NCBI GenBank assembly: GCA_002118135.1
Contig: BDIU01000271.1
Coordinates: 47,458 to 111,457 of the forward strand
Direction of reading: 5' to 3'
DNA: 64,000 nucleotides
Source of the DNA: Trebouxia sp. TZW2008
Taxonomy: Eukaryota > Chlorophyta > Trebouxiophyceae > Trebouxiales > Trebouxiaceae
Of the stretch, positions 1-11,016 are shown piece after piece (position 1 is the stretch's first letter; each line of letters begins with the position of its first letter). The notes below the pieces were generated by a model. The model was not told the origin of the DNA and ran no database searches. It saw nothing but the letters and a program-made list of their open reading frames with translations. Position numbers and translations under genes: made by a program.

Positions 1-1
1 T

Positions 2-415
2 CAAGATGTAGATGACATTTGGGTAGAGGCAAACGCCAATTGCCCAGGTTATGGACACAGGCTGAGGACAAAGAAAACAAATGAAGACATCACAGACAGT
101 AGTACAATACAAATGCCTGGGCTGTTTGTGCAAGCCCTAGACAGCAAAGGCCAATTCCAAGATTTGTACTCCTTTCATGTTCAGGATACAAACTTTGCTG
201 AGTATGAGATGCTGAACTGGTATACGTCAACATGTCCAGCAGCCAATCATTTGAAGAATATAGTTGTAGCACAGCAGACAGCTGATGGCAGACATACATT
301 TGATGGCAAAGAATTCAAAGTGTTCAGGAATACTCAGCTTGTTTGGTCAAAACGCCCAGAGTCAGATGCGGACACATATCACCAGCTGCACCGGCTCTTC
401 AAGCTACCATTCTGA
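2..415 (+). CDS. Arylamine N-acetyltransferase, C-terminal part (truncated by window edge)
   Basis: Arylamine N-acetyltransferases move an acetyl group from acetyl-CoA to aromatic amines and hydrazines in the cytosol. The frame is open from base 2 to TGA at 413-415, about 137 codons. The stretch reading LYSFHVQD, then EYEMLNWYTSTCP and VVAQQTADGRHTF, follows the family pattern seen in human NAT1 (YSF, acidic residue, N-Y-STSP, then a 'TPDG' turn before the last strands). The upstream HRLR also fits. The catalytic Cys-His-Asp triad would lie upstream of the window, so activity cannot be judged. No intron is needed in the visible part. Family call fairly sure; substrate unknown. Confidence 0.72.
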   Translation, partial: QDVDDIWVEANANCPGYGHRLRTKKTNEDITDSSTIQMPGLFVQALDSKGQFQDLYSFHVQDTNFAEYEMLNWYTSTCPAANHLKNIVVAQQTADGRHTFDGKEFKVFRNTQLVWSKRPESDADTYHQLHRLFKLPF

Positions 416-1128
416 TTGATACAGCTACAGGACATATGGCTGTTCAAGCCCCCAGCTGCTCTACAGAACTTGCAAGCATGGCACAAGAATGCTAAGAAAT
501 GATGCTGTAAAATGTCGACAAGAACATTTTGACTGTCATACTGCTGACAAGATTTTTGACAGGAGTGCAAGTTGACTTTTCCTGTGTGTTGAGTGTCTCA
601 CCGCGTACGAGCCCATGACTGGAGTTCTGACCAGTCTCCGGAAAATGTTTCTAAATATCCAATACTGGATCGTAAAGACGTTCTAGTAGCCACTCAAGAT
701 GAGCTGAGTATGCTTGAAAGACACATGAAACGCCCAGATATGCCCTCTATCAAAACGGGAGTACTACAGCTTCATCGTGAAAAGCAGTGTAAATAGTGAA
801 GCTCTGGTTGTTGGGCCCAGTATCTTCAAACGAACGCTGACACTAAGACAAAACAAGTCCTGTGTGCTATGTCCATATGGACCTCTGCTTCACGCAGACA
901 GAGCACTGAAGAAAGTCAAAGCTGCAATCATGCAAGCAGCCGATACTCTGCCACAAAGGCTGGCTTAGATGCAGCAATTAACAGTCTGTTGCAACTGCAA
1001 CATCCATGTCTGCATGGCCAGAGTGGAAAACAAGCTTTTGCGCAAAGTCTCCTCTGCGCTTGCGGGCAGGCCGCAATAGCCCTAGCACCTGTACGGAAGA
1101 CACATAGTTTGGCTATGCTCATGACTGC
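416..1128. other. Convergent intergenic stretch, no gene recognised
   Basis: This lies between the stop of the N-acetyltransferase (+) and the stop of ORC3 (-), so it should hold the two 3' untranslated regions. Short open frames occur (593-796 and 777-968 on +), but they match nothing I know and show no splice-consistent extension. Confidence 0.5.
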
Positions 1129-4100
1129 TTACAGCCAGGTGCATGGACAGCCATGCATCATGGCTAGTTGCATGCCCTGCCAGGCGCAGGTAGCACCACA
1201 GGTCAATGTCACAGACCTCATTTTCTTATGCCGTTGCAGACTTTCAGCTGGTATCCACTGACAAATGAACTTGATTGTGTTCAGCAACATCCACTTTATG
1301 CAGATAGAACATGAACAGAACTGTTGAAGCAGAAGATTGCATGAGTCAAGCTGATAGCACACGAAAATGCCAACTTACATATGCAAAAGCCAGCTCCTCA
1401 CACTCATACATCTGTTTACAGCTTAGGCATCATCAGCACAACTTGCCTGCAGCTCTTTGGTGGCTTGGCTGAAACGCACAGCCAGTTCCTCCAGGCTTTT
1501 GCCACCAGCATTGCTGTTATCATCTCCATCCTCAAGCTCTGCATCTGCCCTTGGCCCTGCCCTCTCTTCCTCTTCTACCATTTCCCGTCTGTCCACTGTG
1601 TGTGACTGTCCATTGTCTTGATTGGGTGCAATTTGGTCTGGCCGGCTTGAGGTGAGCTCTGAGGCTGCTGCATTTGCAGAGGTGCGGCTTGACTTGCGTG
1701 ACCTGTTCTGTGGGGCTTCTGTTGCAGGTGCAGCATGCTGCCCACTTGGCCCAGGCTCATCTGTGACAAAGCATGCTCAGCTTTGTTTGCTGCTGATCTA
1801 TAAGACCAAAGGCATGATCCCAAAGCTGCACTCACGAGCAAGCAAAATCACCGAGACCATATTGTCACAGCATGCAAGCGTGCCAGCTTTTTGCAAGACA
1901 GGCTAAGACATCTCAAAGGCAGCAACAAAACGGCCTGACTCATCCGCAGTATACACAATTAGCTTTGCATGAGGCAGATCAGCACAAGCCCTGAAGAGCA
2001 GTAAACAGGCTGTACAGGTCTTACATGCCCCTGGATTTGGACCCCTCGGGCTGGTGACAGCCGCAAAACCAGAACATGAGCAGGAGAGTGCAGACGGAGG
2101 AAGTTTGGCTCAAGCCTGAAAGTTCATTGCAGCAGCTGCATACAACATTCTCTTGGCATGTGTTCACATCTCAAAGACAAGCTTGCAGCAGCTACAGGAC
2201 TGCTTATGTTGCTGATCAGAGGTGACTTGAATGCATTTGTACTTGGTGCTTGGACGGCATGGGGTGGGTTACATGGTCAGCAGACTGCTTGCCTGAGGCT
2301 GAGGTTGTCTTAGCTAGCCTGGATTGTGCTGATCTGGCTCCTGGGCCACTCTTTGCTTGGCTTGGCTTAGTTGAGGTAGAAATCAAGCCTGAACTGCGTC
2401 TCTGAGACACTGAAGGAGGAGCAGCTGACGTAGAAGGTACAGGTGGGTCGTCCTGCAAGTCGCATGTCTTGGCTCAAATTTGCTATGATTGACTTCATGA
2501 GCTCAGTCACGGTGTTCTGCAAGGGGTGCCTGCCATCATTGGCTCAGTATGCTTCAACCATAACAGGCTCTGTCATGACAGCCCAGGCAAAGATCCAGGC
2601 TGCCTGCTTGTCTGTCATGGCCCCATGCTGGGTCTTTAATACTCAGCAGATGCTTCTGCTCAAACACTGTGTCAGCACTACAAATGTAGTTGGGTCGATG
2701 TAGTAGACACTTGCTAACAAGTGTATATCCCAGTCTGATTCAACACCATACAAGAGTGTTTGACCTTTTCTGAAATCTCCAAACTTTGTCACATATGCAG
2801 ACAGCTCAGAATGGCAACATTAGGGCTGACTAGGTGAGTATACCCGTTGCAGAACCTTCTTGGAGGGTCTACCACGCTTCTTCTTTGGCTTGGGCGCTGC
2901 AGGAGCCTGTTGCTCTTCTACTGGCATGCCATCAGATGAGTCATGAATCGCACAGAAGCCACTGAACCAATCAGCCACGTCCACAGACTCACCATACTGC
3001 ACCAAGAGCAACCGTGATGTTTGAGTTTTTTGATGGGACGCTTGAAGTAAGCAATAGCCACACACGCAGTCCTGAGATCATGCAGACCTATCAGCATGCT
3101 CGTCATACAGGCAACAGCAGGAGGCAATCGTCACAAAGCCATACAATGGCCTTGCATGCAAAATTTGGCACAAGACCAGAGTAATGGGCAGGAATAGCGC
3201 ACAAATACGGCTGGTATGCACTGTAGGGGCCGTCCATACCTCTAGAAAGAGCTGGTAAGCAATGCACGTCTCCTCCATGGTGGGTCAAGACTGATCTGTG
3301 GGGGTGTGTGCAGGTACACATGGGAAATGACTAGGGCCTCATGCATCACCCAAGCTGCAAGTACAGGCCAAGGCAACAAGTCACGACAAAAGGAGACCTG
3401 GCCTACCTCTAGAAAGAGCTGGTAGGCAATGCAGGCATCATCCATGGTGGCGTCAAGGCTGATTTGGGGAGGGGTGTGCAGGTACTTGTGGGGCGTTGCC
3501 AGCGCCTCATGAATGGCCAGCCGGGGAGCGGCTGTCAGGCAGTGCAGCTCTGCTGCTGCAGCCTTGCCACAACATAGTATGGCAGCCCCTGCAGGCAATC
3601 CCTTGTTGCAACAACATCAGCTATGACGATGAAACAAATTATGCGCTTGTCATGGCATCCCTGGCATACCATCAGGCCTCTGCTGCTGCAGGCTTGCCGC
3701 ATCATAGCATGGCAGCCGCTGCAGGTCTCCCCATCACAAGAACCTGCCCATTTCTTGTCCTGTGCATGTGTATAGCCTTTGTGAACAGGCAATGGCAGAC
3801 AGGCAGGCAGGCAGACAACTGTGCGCAAGATCTCTCCATCCTTCGTTTTCAGTGTAACTGGTTCAGGTTGGCATGAGACAGAAGTTGTCAAAGACAACTT
3901 CCTCCAGTTTGTAACTAGCTGAGCTGGCTGAGCCTGTGTAGCATGCGTGTTTACCGATGCAGTGTCTTGCATGCCGCTGTAGCTGTGATGTGTGAGCATT
4001 GGAAACTCATGCGCTCAGTTGTTGGTGGACTCATTGCATGACTGACTGCTAGGCTGACTGCCTGTTTGCTTGTTGAGTTGATTGCCTGCTGGTTCAATGC

Positions 4101-7100
4101 CTGCCTTGACTGATTAGCTTGACCATGGATTGATCGCAAGATCACCAAGTTGTCTCCAAAGGCAGACAAGAAGTGTGGCAAATGATAAACACAAAGCTCT
4201 CAGGGGCTGAAGCTGACCTGGGGTAGCGGCAGGGGGGTTGGCTAGAGCTCTCTCCACAAATTTGCGCAGCCAAGCTGCCACCTTGGCAGCCATGCTCAGG
4301 TGCCAGTTCACCACTACCTTGGCCTGCTGAGCCTGCTGTGCTTTGGCTTTGGCACCCTGCATGTTCCAGGAATATGAGCTTACAGATGCAGTCCGTAGCC
4401 CTGCAGGTCTGGCACATTGAGCAAAACTTGCTCTGATATCTGCATCTTGCACGGATTAAGACCAGCAGCTGAAAGACATAGCGATTTTGAGCATGGCACA
4501 GTTTGTGCCTAATGATGTCAATAACATCAAGCTTGGTTTGCTGTGGAAAGACAATGTCAATTGCTGCATGGCATCTCAGGAAAATGTTGTGGTGCGCCAC
4601 GGAGTGGCTCAACGCAATGAATTCTGCCTGCCAGGCCTGCTCAGGCATGCAACTTGAAACCCTGTCATGATTCATCAGCCTTGTCCAAACCCCTTCTGTG
4701 ACAAGGTGTATGGCCATACCTCCAATTGCTGTCGCATTGCAGCCTGCCTGTTGGCTGCGCTGCTGTGCTTTGCGTTCTGCCTGCTTGGAGCCAAGGCAGG
4801 TTTGCTTGGCCCTGCCCTTGTAGCTGCTGCTGCAACTGCTGGTGCTGGAGCAGCGGGTTGCTGCACTGCAGGCTGGTTCTCCTTGCAAGGGCTGCCTGCC
4901 TGTAGCTCTGAGATCAGGTCCTGCAGGATTTTTGCACTTTTGAGAGAGTTTGCTTGCATGAATGGCAAGACCAGTGCATGTACCGATGTGTGTAGCATCG
5001 CGTGTTTGTGGCAAGATCAAACAAGTGAATTGACTATCAATGCTGCCCATAGGTGTTAATGTGCTGCCGTGAACAAGCTGCAGGAGCACATTCAAATCAG
5101 TCAACTATGTCTGACAGCTGATCATTGCTCAAGACTTCATGAATTGTTGCAGCACCCATGCTGCCACAGCTGCTAAGATATTGCAACAGGCATGTCCAAT
5201 GTCATGAGATTAAACACTTGTGCTGAAGTCTGCCATAGAAGCTTTACAAGAAAAAGCGACATGGTACGGGTGGCTTGCCTGTGAGGCCTGGACATCTGCT
5301 CTCACAAAATCTGCACCCCTCCACACTTTGGCAGCGCAACGTGGCAAGCCCTGCAGTACACAACATCAACTGTCAGGCACATCCACTTTGCTTGTGCACA
5401 CAAGCTCAGCAGGCTAGTGCTGTCAATGCAGCATCTGATGTGCTGCCACATCATGCATCAGTTCTCAAGTCCCAGCTCTGCAATTATTGTCCTTTGACCA
5501 CAAGCTACAAGTCAGGGGTGATGAGTGTAAGGTGAGTCAGCAATCTAAGGCAACATCGGCGCCGAACCTGGCCAAAGCATAGGCACTGCTAATCTGCCAA
5601 CTTTGATTGGCATCTGCATCAGCGTTTGCCACATGCAGGAGATCAACCAGCAACAAACCAACTCATTTCAATGGCCCCAAGTCAGCAGCTTGTGTATGAT
5701 AAGGACCCTCACCTTCAACACTTCAATGCATTGCTCAACAGTCAGAGCTTCAATTGCTTTGCACAGAGGGTCCAGCATGCGGTCCATGTCTGTGCTGCCA
5801 GCGTACTTGGCACTGGATGCGTCCACGTACAATGCCCTCAAGGTGTGAAGGGGTCCTATATAAACAATACCATCTTTATCAGTTCCATTTGTGACAGGCT
5901 GCAGCCTGAAAAAGCTGCAAGACATACCGACTCTTTTGCAAATGAAGACTTCTCTTGCACAGTCTACAGTAAGCGCAATTTTGACCAGATTACTCAAAAC
6001 ATGCGGTTTGCTGACAGCATAACAAGCCACGCTGAAATGGACTCCTGCTGTACCATGCAGCAGAGGCAGCCTTGCCAGCAGCAGCAGCAGCAGCAGCAGC
6101 ACTTGCATCAACAACAGACAGCCATGGTAACAGCCATGGGTCACCAATGGTAATAGTAGCAATGGTGGCAGCAGCAGCAACAGCAGCAGCAGCAGTAGCA
6201 GCAGCAGGGCGGTTAAATTCTCACTTGGTTTGCTGTCATCACAGATGTGGGCTGTGTAGTTGATCCAGTGCAACGTCACAGCCCAAGTGCTCCACGCTTG
6301 ACACGTGATTTGGATCTGACTGCACAGCTGCTGAGCCATCTCGTCTGCTGTTACCTGCACCTGCAACAGAACATACAGGTCTCAAACCTACAACTCTTAC
6401 TGGGTTTTCTACAGGGCAGTAAGCGTGTTTGGCATGTTTGCATGCCTGATGACGATAATGTAGGATTTCAAGTATGTCAGCAGCTGCCCCGCACATGCAG
6501 AGGCTGCTGGTCTGCTGCATAGCTCAGACCCAGAAGCTGACATCACTGCAATTGTGCAAGACACAGTACAGAGAAATGGCTTCGGAAAGAATTACAAAGG
6601 AGGCAATCAATTGCTTCTGTATGCAGCAGTATCAAAGATCTTCACTAGCAAGCATGAGAACGATGATGGTGACAGTATGACGCCTGCTACAAACACCAGC
6701 AGCAGCAATGGCTTGAAGGCAGGATCATGTCACCTGTGGTGGCAGCTTCTGCAGCAGATGCTGTGTCACAAACTCTGCTTGTGAGTCCGGTACCTGCTCG
6801 ACCAGATGCTGCAGCTCTTCCAACGGAGCAGAGCTCATTGCAGCTGCTGCCAGGTGAGACAGAGGCGCTGATTGAAAATGTCCAATGCATGCAATCTGCA
6901 GCCCATTGCCAACAAGGTGATGACTCTGTGAGATCTGAGCGTCAATGGAGAATGCGCAATCCTTGCAGTCTGCATCCCATGACCAACAAGGGGATGACTG
7001 TGTGAGATATCAGCATTGCTTCAAAATGTGCAATGCTTGCAGTCTCATTTCTAAGGCATCTTGTTTTGAATTGGTCACGCTTACTGTCACAAGGGCTTTG

Positions 7101-10100
7101 GCAAAATTGACTTGATACAGTGCATCTCTGCATTGGCATACATTGGTGCTAAGTAGTACACTTACCAGCAGTCCCTTCCGTAGAACAGCTGTGGTGAAGT
7201 CATGAGTCAAGAACTGGTGGTCAATAAAGCGCATGACGCTGTGACCAAAGAAGATGCCTGGAAAGTGTGAGCCCAGCAAGACCTCTCTGACAACAGCCTC
7301 AAATCTGCATTTCAGCAAATCTTGTCAGCTGTTTTACAATTTGTGTAGCAAGTTCTGCACAGCAGTCAGTGGTGCAGGCTCCATCAGCATGTTAGAGACA
7401 AGGAAAAGCAAGCACAGGGTCTGACTGATGCCGAAAGTGTGCAAGCCCAGTGTCTGCTTGCATGCCTTTTGGAGACATGTATATGGGCAATGACAGGACC
7501 AGACTGCTCAGCAAGCATAGAGGCCACGATGTAATTGTCAGTGGTACGAGCTCTGTGTCAACGAAGCGGATGCTGTCAGCAGGTGTTAGGGCTGAGCCCG
7601 GGGTACCTTTCCATGGAGCTAGTGAGCTGGAAGTGTTGGGGCTCTAGCACACTGGCTGCCGCAACTGGTAGCATCTGCTGCAGGGCGCCTGCTGAGGTGG
7701 CCATGCCCAGCACCAGCACAATGGGCAGCTCTGCATGTGCCTGCCAACCGACAGGAAACGTCAACACTGCAGGACAATGCATACTGAATGTAATAGCAGC
7801 AATGATACATTACAAGTCTGACACAGATGCCAGATCTGATCAGATCCAAGACAACGGGCAGCTCTGCATGTGCCTGTCAACAGCAAGCAGACGTCAGCGC
7901 TGTACAAGCATCAGAGTTGGATGTGATGGTTGCAATGATACATTGCAGATGTTAGCACAATTGCTAGATGTGTGTGCGCCAACTTTTGTCTTGCTTGCAT
8001 GTGGTCAACTTTCAGCAACAGACCCAAGCAGTGACTTGCAGTGTCTGTCACTACACGCCTGGATCGATGCTGGCATGGTATAGATGCTGTGCATCAGAGG
8101 TATGTTTGAGTGCCAGGGTTGCCATGCTGCAGCGCAATGCAGAGCCTGACCTCACTCAGGACCAGTATGAGGTCCTGCAGAGTGAGGGTGTCAACAGCCT
8201 CAGCCTCTTCTATCACAACCACCAAAGGCCTCTCCGATGCTGCAAGCACTTCCGCCCCTGCCTGCATGTGTAAACAAATTCATTTTTGTGGCTTAGCCAG
8301 AGCAGGAATGCCATTTGAGGCAGTCTCTGATGCCTCAAGAATGTCTGTTTTAAGCAAAGACAGCCAAGAGCTTGAACAGCTTTGAGCAAACCATCATTTT
8401 GAAGGGCTATCAGTGACTCATATTTGTGCAATGCAGTCTGGACATCTGTGGGTGCTTTTGCTTGCCACAGCCCTTTGAGCAACACAAGCGAGGCTCAGTT
8501 CAAGCCTGTTCGTCCTTGCTGAGGTCCAGATGACCGACTAGGGCGGCAGCTGATGACGTACCAGTCATGATGAAGGGAGGCTGAGTGAACGCATCTGATG
8601 CAGGTGACGCTATCACCGGTGATGAGTTGCCGCCATGCTGGATTAATGGTGCTCGATAGCAATTACTTTGCTCTGAAGCCGTTGTACAGCAGCAGCATAT
8701 TGCAACGATGCACAAGGACTGCAGCGCGCACAGGCACCTGATCTGCATGAACTGCAGCTGCAGCTGATCTCTTGCCCAGTGATGTGTTGATGCCGAGCTT
8801 GGCCAATGGCGAGGTCACAGATCCTGTTGGGGACGTCTCAATCTCTGTCACAGCAGCGTCATCAGCTAGGCCACTGTCCATTGCAGCAGCAGCTGCAGCA
8901 TGGGCAGCAGCTGTGGCTCTAGTGGTCTTGGCAGGTGTGGTGAGCTGCAGTCTGCCAAAGGGGGTGGCAGGGGGTTTGGGTGGGGAGACCCAGCTCTTGC
9001 TTGCTCCAGGGCCTGCCAGTTGATCCTGATACCAAGCTGAGAGTGCCTGTGCAACAACGCTCATGTCACAGATTTAGGATGATAGGGTCTGCAGGGCTTT
9101 TGATGGCAAGCGTGGGCTCAGCAAGGTGCCTATTTTGTGGGTGGATGGTCAGTCTGTACATGGGCATGTATGGCCTTCTGGACACTTGACTGCAACTGCA
9201 ATCTATGTCTTGGGTTGTGCGTGAATGCTGGAACACCCCAAAATGTTTGGCAGCGCAGCTGATGCACAGCAACAAATAGGCGCCGTGTCATGTAAGCAAA
9301 CAAAAACTCAGCAGCTTGATGAGTACCGGGAAGCCAGGCATACAAATTGAATGCTCACCAGCATGTCGTCTGCATCCGTCTCAAGACCAGAGAACTGGCA
9401 TAGCACTGAGTTGATGGCAGTGCTGACTCCCTTCCCTGCGGGCAGCTGGCTGGGATGCAACAGCGCAGCATAGCAGCCCTGCATCAGCAGTCAAGCTGCT
9501 GACTACGCCAGGTTGTCCAGACTGCATTTCTACGCCATACACAATGCCAGGTTGATGTCAATCATAAAAGCGAAGCATAAGCAGTCTAGAGACACTGCAT
9601 GTTCACATCATTGCTCTGTAAAACCCCTTGCATGCACTACAAGTTCTCAGCATGGAGGATTGACAAATGCAAAGCAGAAGACTGGCTCTTAAGTCTGATC
9701 AAGCAAGTGCTCCAAAGCATAGCAAGCGTTAACTTGCTGCACACACAGCACTTGCATGATTGTCTGTACACCTGCTCCTTCAGAAGCTTCACAAGAGTGG
9801 GAAACGTTTGTGCATGGTCTGCTGAATTTACTCCCCCAGCAACTGTCAGAGCTGTGGGGATGACACGCTGCCTGTTTGTAAAGCTATCACTGCTGCTTGC
9901 AGCATGGCGTGATGTGGCGGCAAACTGTAGCAGAGCTTGGAATGTGGCATGGTTGGTTTGCTCCAAGACAGCCTGCAAACCACTGTGGCGTGTTGCATGC
10001 TACTCCTGGACTGCTTGAAGTAGCATGTCAGGTCAAGGGTATTTCTGCCTCTAGATGCTGACTGAGTGCTGTCCAGCAGCGGGAACAAGCCTCCTGCCGC

Positions 10101-10390
10101 AGGGTGCGCTGTTCATCTGACTCATTTTCAAAGCAGGTGGGGAACGCTTGTAGCAGAATGTCTGCACAGTTGCAAATAGGTTGAAAGGTATTGCACGTCT
10201 TGTGGACTCATATGTGCAATGCGACACGGTTACCTTGCAACTTTGTGTCGGGCTTAGCTTTGCCCTTTGCAGTTTGCACTTTCTGCACTCGGGCTGTTGC
10301 TTGGGTAGGAACAGGCCTAAGGACTTCAAATGGTTGTCGCAAAGCATTTGCAGGCTCGACAGCTTCGCCTGTCGAATCGACCCAATCCAT
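1129..10390 (-). CDS. ORC3: Origin recognition complex subunit 3
   Basis: ORC3 is a core subunit of the nuclear complex that marks replication origins and loads MCM helicase. Nineteen exons join into one frame of 1,026 residues: 10234-10390, 10049-10161, 9772-9972, 9359-9478, 8738-9046, 8151-8261, 7607-7740, 7166-7304, 6734-6895, 6225-6360, 5713-5855, 5568-5613, 4720-4952, 4218-4356, 3407-3588, 2844-2996, 2293-2452, 1447-1760, 1129-1257. Landmarks: VIPTALTVAGGVNSADH (exon 3), ALSAWYQD (exon 5), LVVVIEEAEAV (exon 6), LPIVLVLGMATS (exon 7), FLTHDFTTAVLRKGL (exon 8), DACIAYQLFLE (exon 15), YGESVDVADWFSGF (exon 16), RFSQATKELQ (exon 18). These align in order with human and Arabidopsis ORC3. The protein is longer than human ORC3 (about 711) through Ala/Pro/Ser-rich inserts around residues 220-290, 610-660 and 790-970. 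Exon 16 carries an AT-hook core (RGRP). Three introns appear to be GC-AG. Least certain: the start codon and the exon 2 donor. Confidence 0.92.
2461..2815 (-). pseudogene. Protein-like reading frame with two TGA stops inside an ORC3 intron
   Basis: Within ORC3 intron 16 one minus-strand frame stays open apart from two TGA codons and reads like protein: GVESDWDIHLLASVYYID, then KQAAWIFAWAVMTEPVM, then ELMKSIIANLSQDM. It does not splice into ORC3. It could be the relic of a transposon or an inserted gene; I do not recognise the family, and it may be chance. Confidence 0.25.
3237..3347 (-). repeat. Decayed tandem copy of ORC3 exon 15 (3' part plus donor)
   Basis: This repeats the end of exon 15 (3407-3520), including the segment coding TCIAYQLFLE and a GTATGG donor. 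It has lost one base just before the ATGGA codons, so the two halves read in different frames. It lies downstream, in the intron on the donor side. Confidence 0.85.
6076..6207. repeat. Two GCA/CAG trinucleotide runs in an ORC3 intron
   Basis: CAG-type microsatellites occur at about 6076-6101 and 6167-6207 in intron 10. The poly-Leu and poly-Ala frames they create are artefacts, not genes. Confidence 0.85.
6896..7050 (-). repeat. Two decayed copies of the ORC3 exon 9 acceptor and exon start
   Basis: Upstream of exon 9, in transcript sense, the acceptor plus about 60 bases of exon occurs twice more, spaced about 75-80 bases. Conserved pieces include TGCA(G)-ATTGC-ATT and the CTCACA-GTCAT-CC-TTGTTGG segment. 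Both copies have substitutions and small indels. Confidence 0.75.
7719..7950 (-). repeat. Tandem copy of the ORC3 exon 7 acceptor region
   Basis: The block starting GGGCAGCTCTGCATGTGCCT at about 7724 recurs at about 7855, and the later block CAATGATACATT recurs about 130 bases on. The first copy contains the real acceptor of exon 7 (exon end 7740). Confidence 0.75.
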
Positions 10391-11016
10391 GCGATTGAAA
10401 TCGAGGCGCTCGTGTGCACAACAAGCTGCTAAGATCAAACAGATCAACGTGGACGCAACAGCCTTTGTGTAAGTGCACCGTCCTGAACATGTAGGCGCTC
10501 AGCACTGCTTGTCCATGCTTGGCTTCGCAGATTTCGATTGCACGATGCGAACCCTCAATGTCACCCAAAAGCGATGCTTAGGCTTGCAAGCAAATTGCTG
10601 TGCATGCCATTGTCCATGCATCTGTGCACGCAATGGCATTCAACCTGAATGCTCGGACAAGCCTTATGTGCATCAACAGGATCATGTCAGGTGACAAGCC
10701 GATATGTTTGACATAGCATTGCTGCTTTGGATTGCTGCATACAAGCTTCAAAAAAGCTACTGTGGCACAGCTAAGCAGCAAAGTTTGCCGCGAACTGCGC
10801 TCAATTGTACATTTGCTAGCCTATGTTTGGCTGTGTCTGTAAACAAATCTAGCGATACAACTCCTGAGACCTGCTCAGTGTCTGTTCAAAGCACACTGCC
10901 AATCAACGTGCACCACATTGACACTTTACATGCATTGTGTATGATCAAGGTCTGCAGACAAGATGTACAGTGACTCTATCAGTGTTGGGTTCGTTTCTTT
11001 CTGCAAGACTTTGAGC
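10391..11016. other. Intergenic stretch between two minus-strand genes
   Basis: It should hold the 3' untranslated region of the UBX gene and the ORC3 promoter. I see no convincing coding sequence, repeat or RNA gene. Confidence 0.5.

Noticed and set aside
5990..6240. Poly-Leu, poly-Gln and poly-Ala open frames
   Set aside because: They are frames through CAG-type microsatellites in an ORC3 intron, with no splice-consistent neighbours.
8500..8640. Possible extra ORC3 exon rich in Ser/Ala
   Set aside because: Exons 5 and 6 already join in phase 0, and this stretch lacks a phase-compatible donor.
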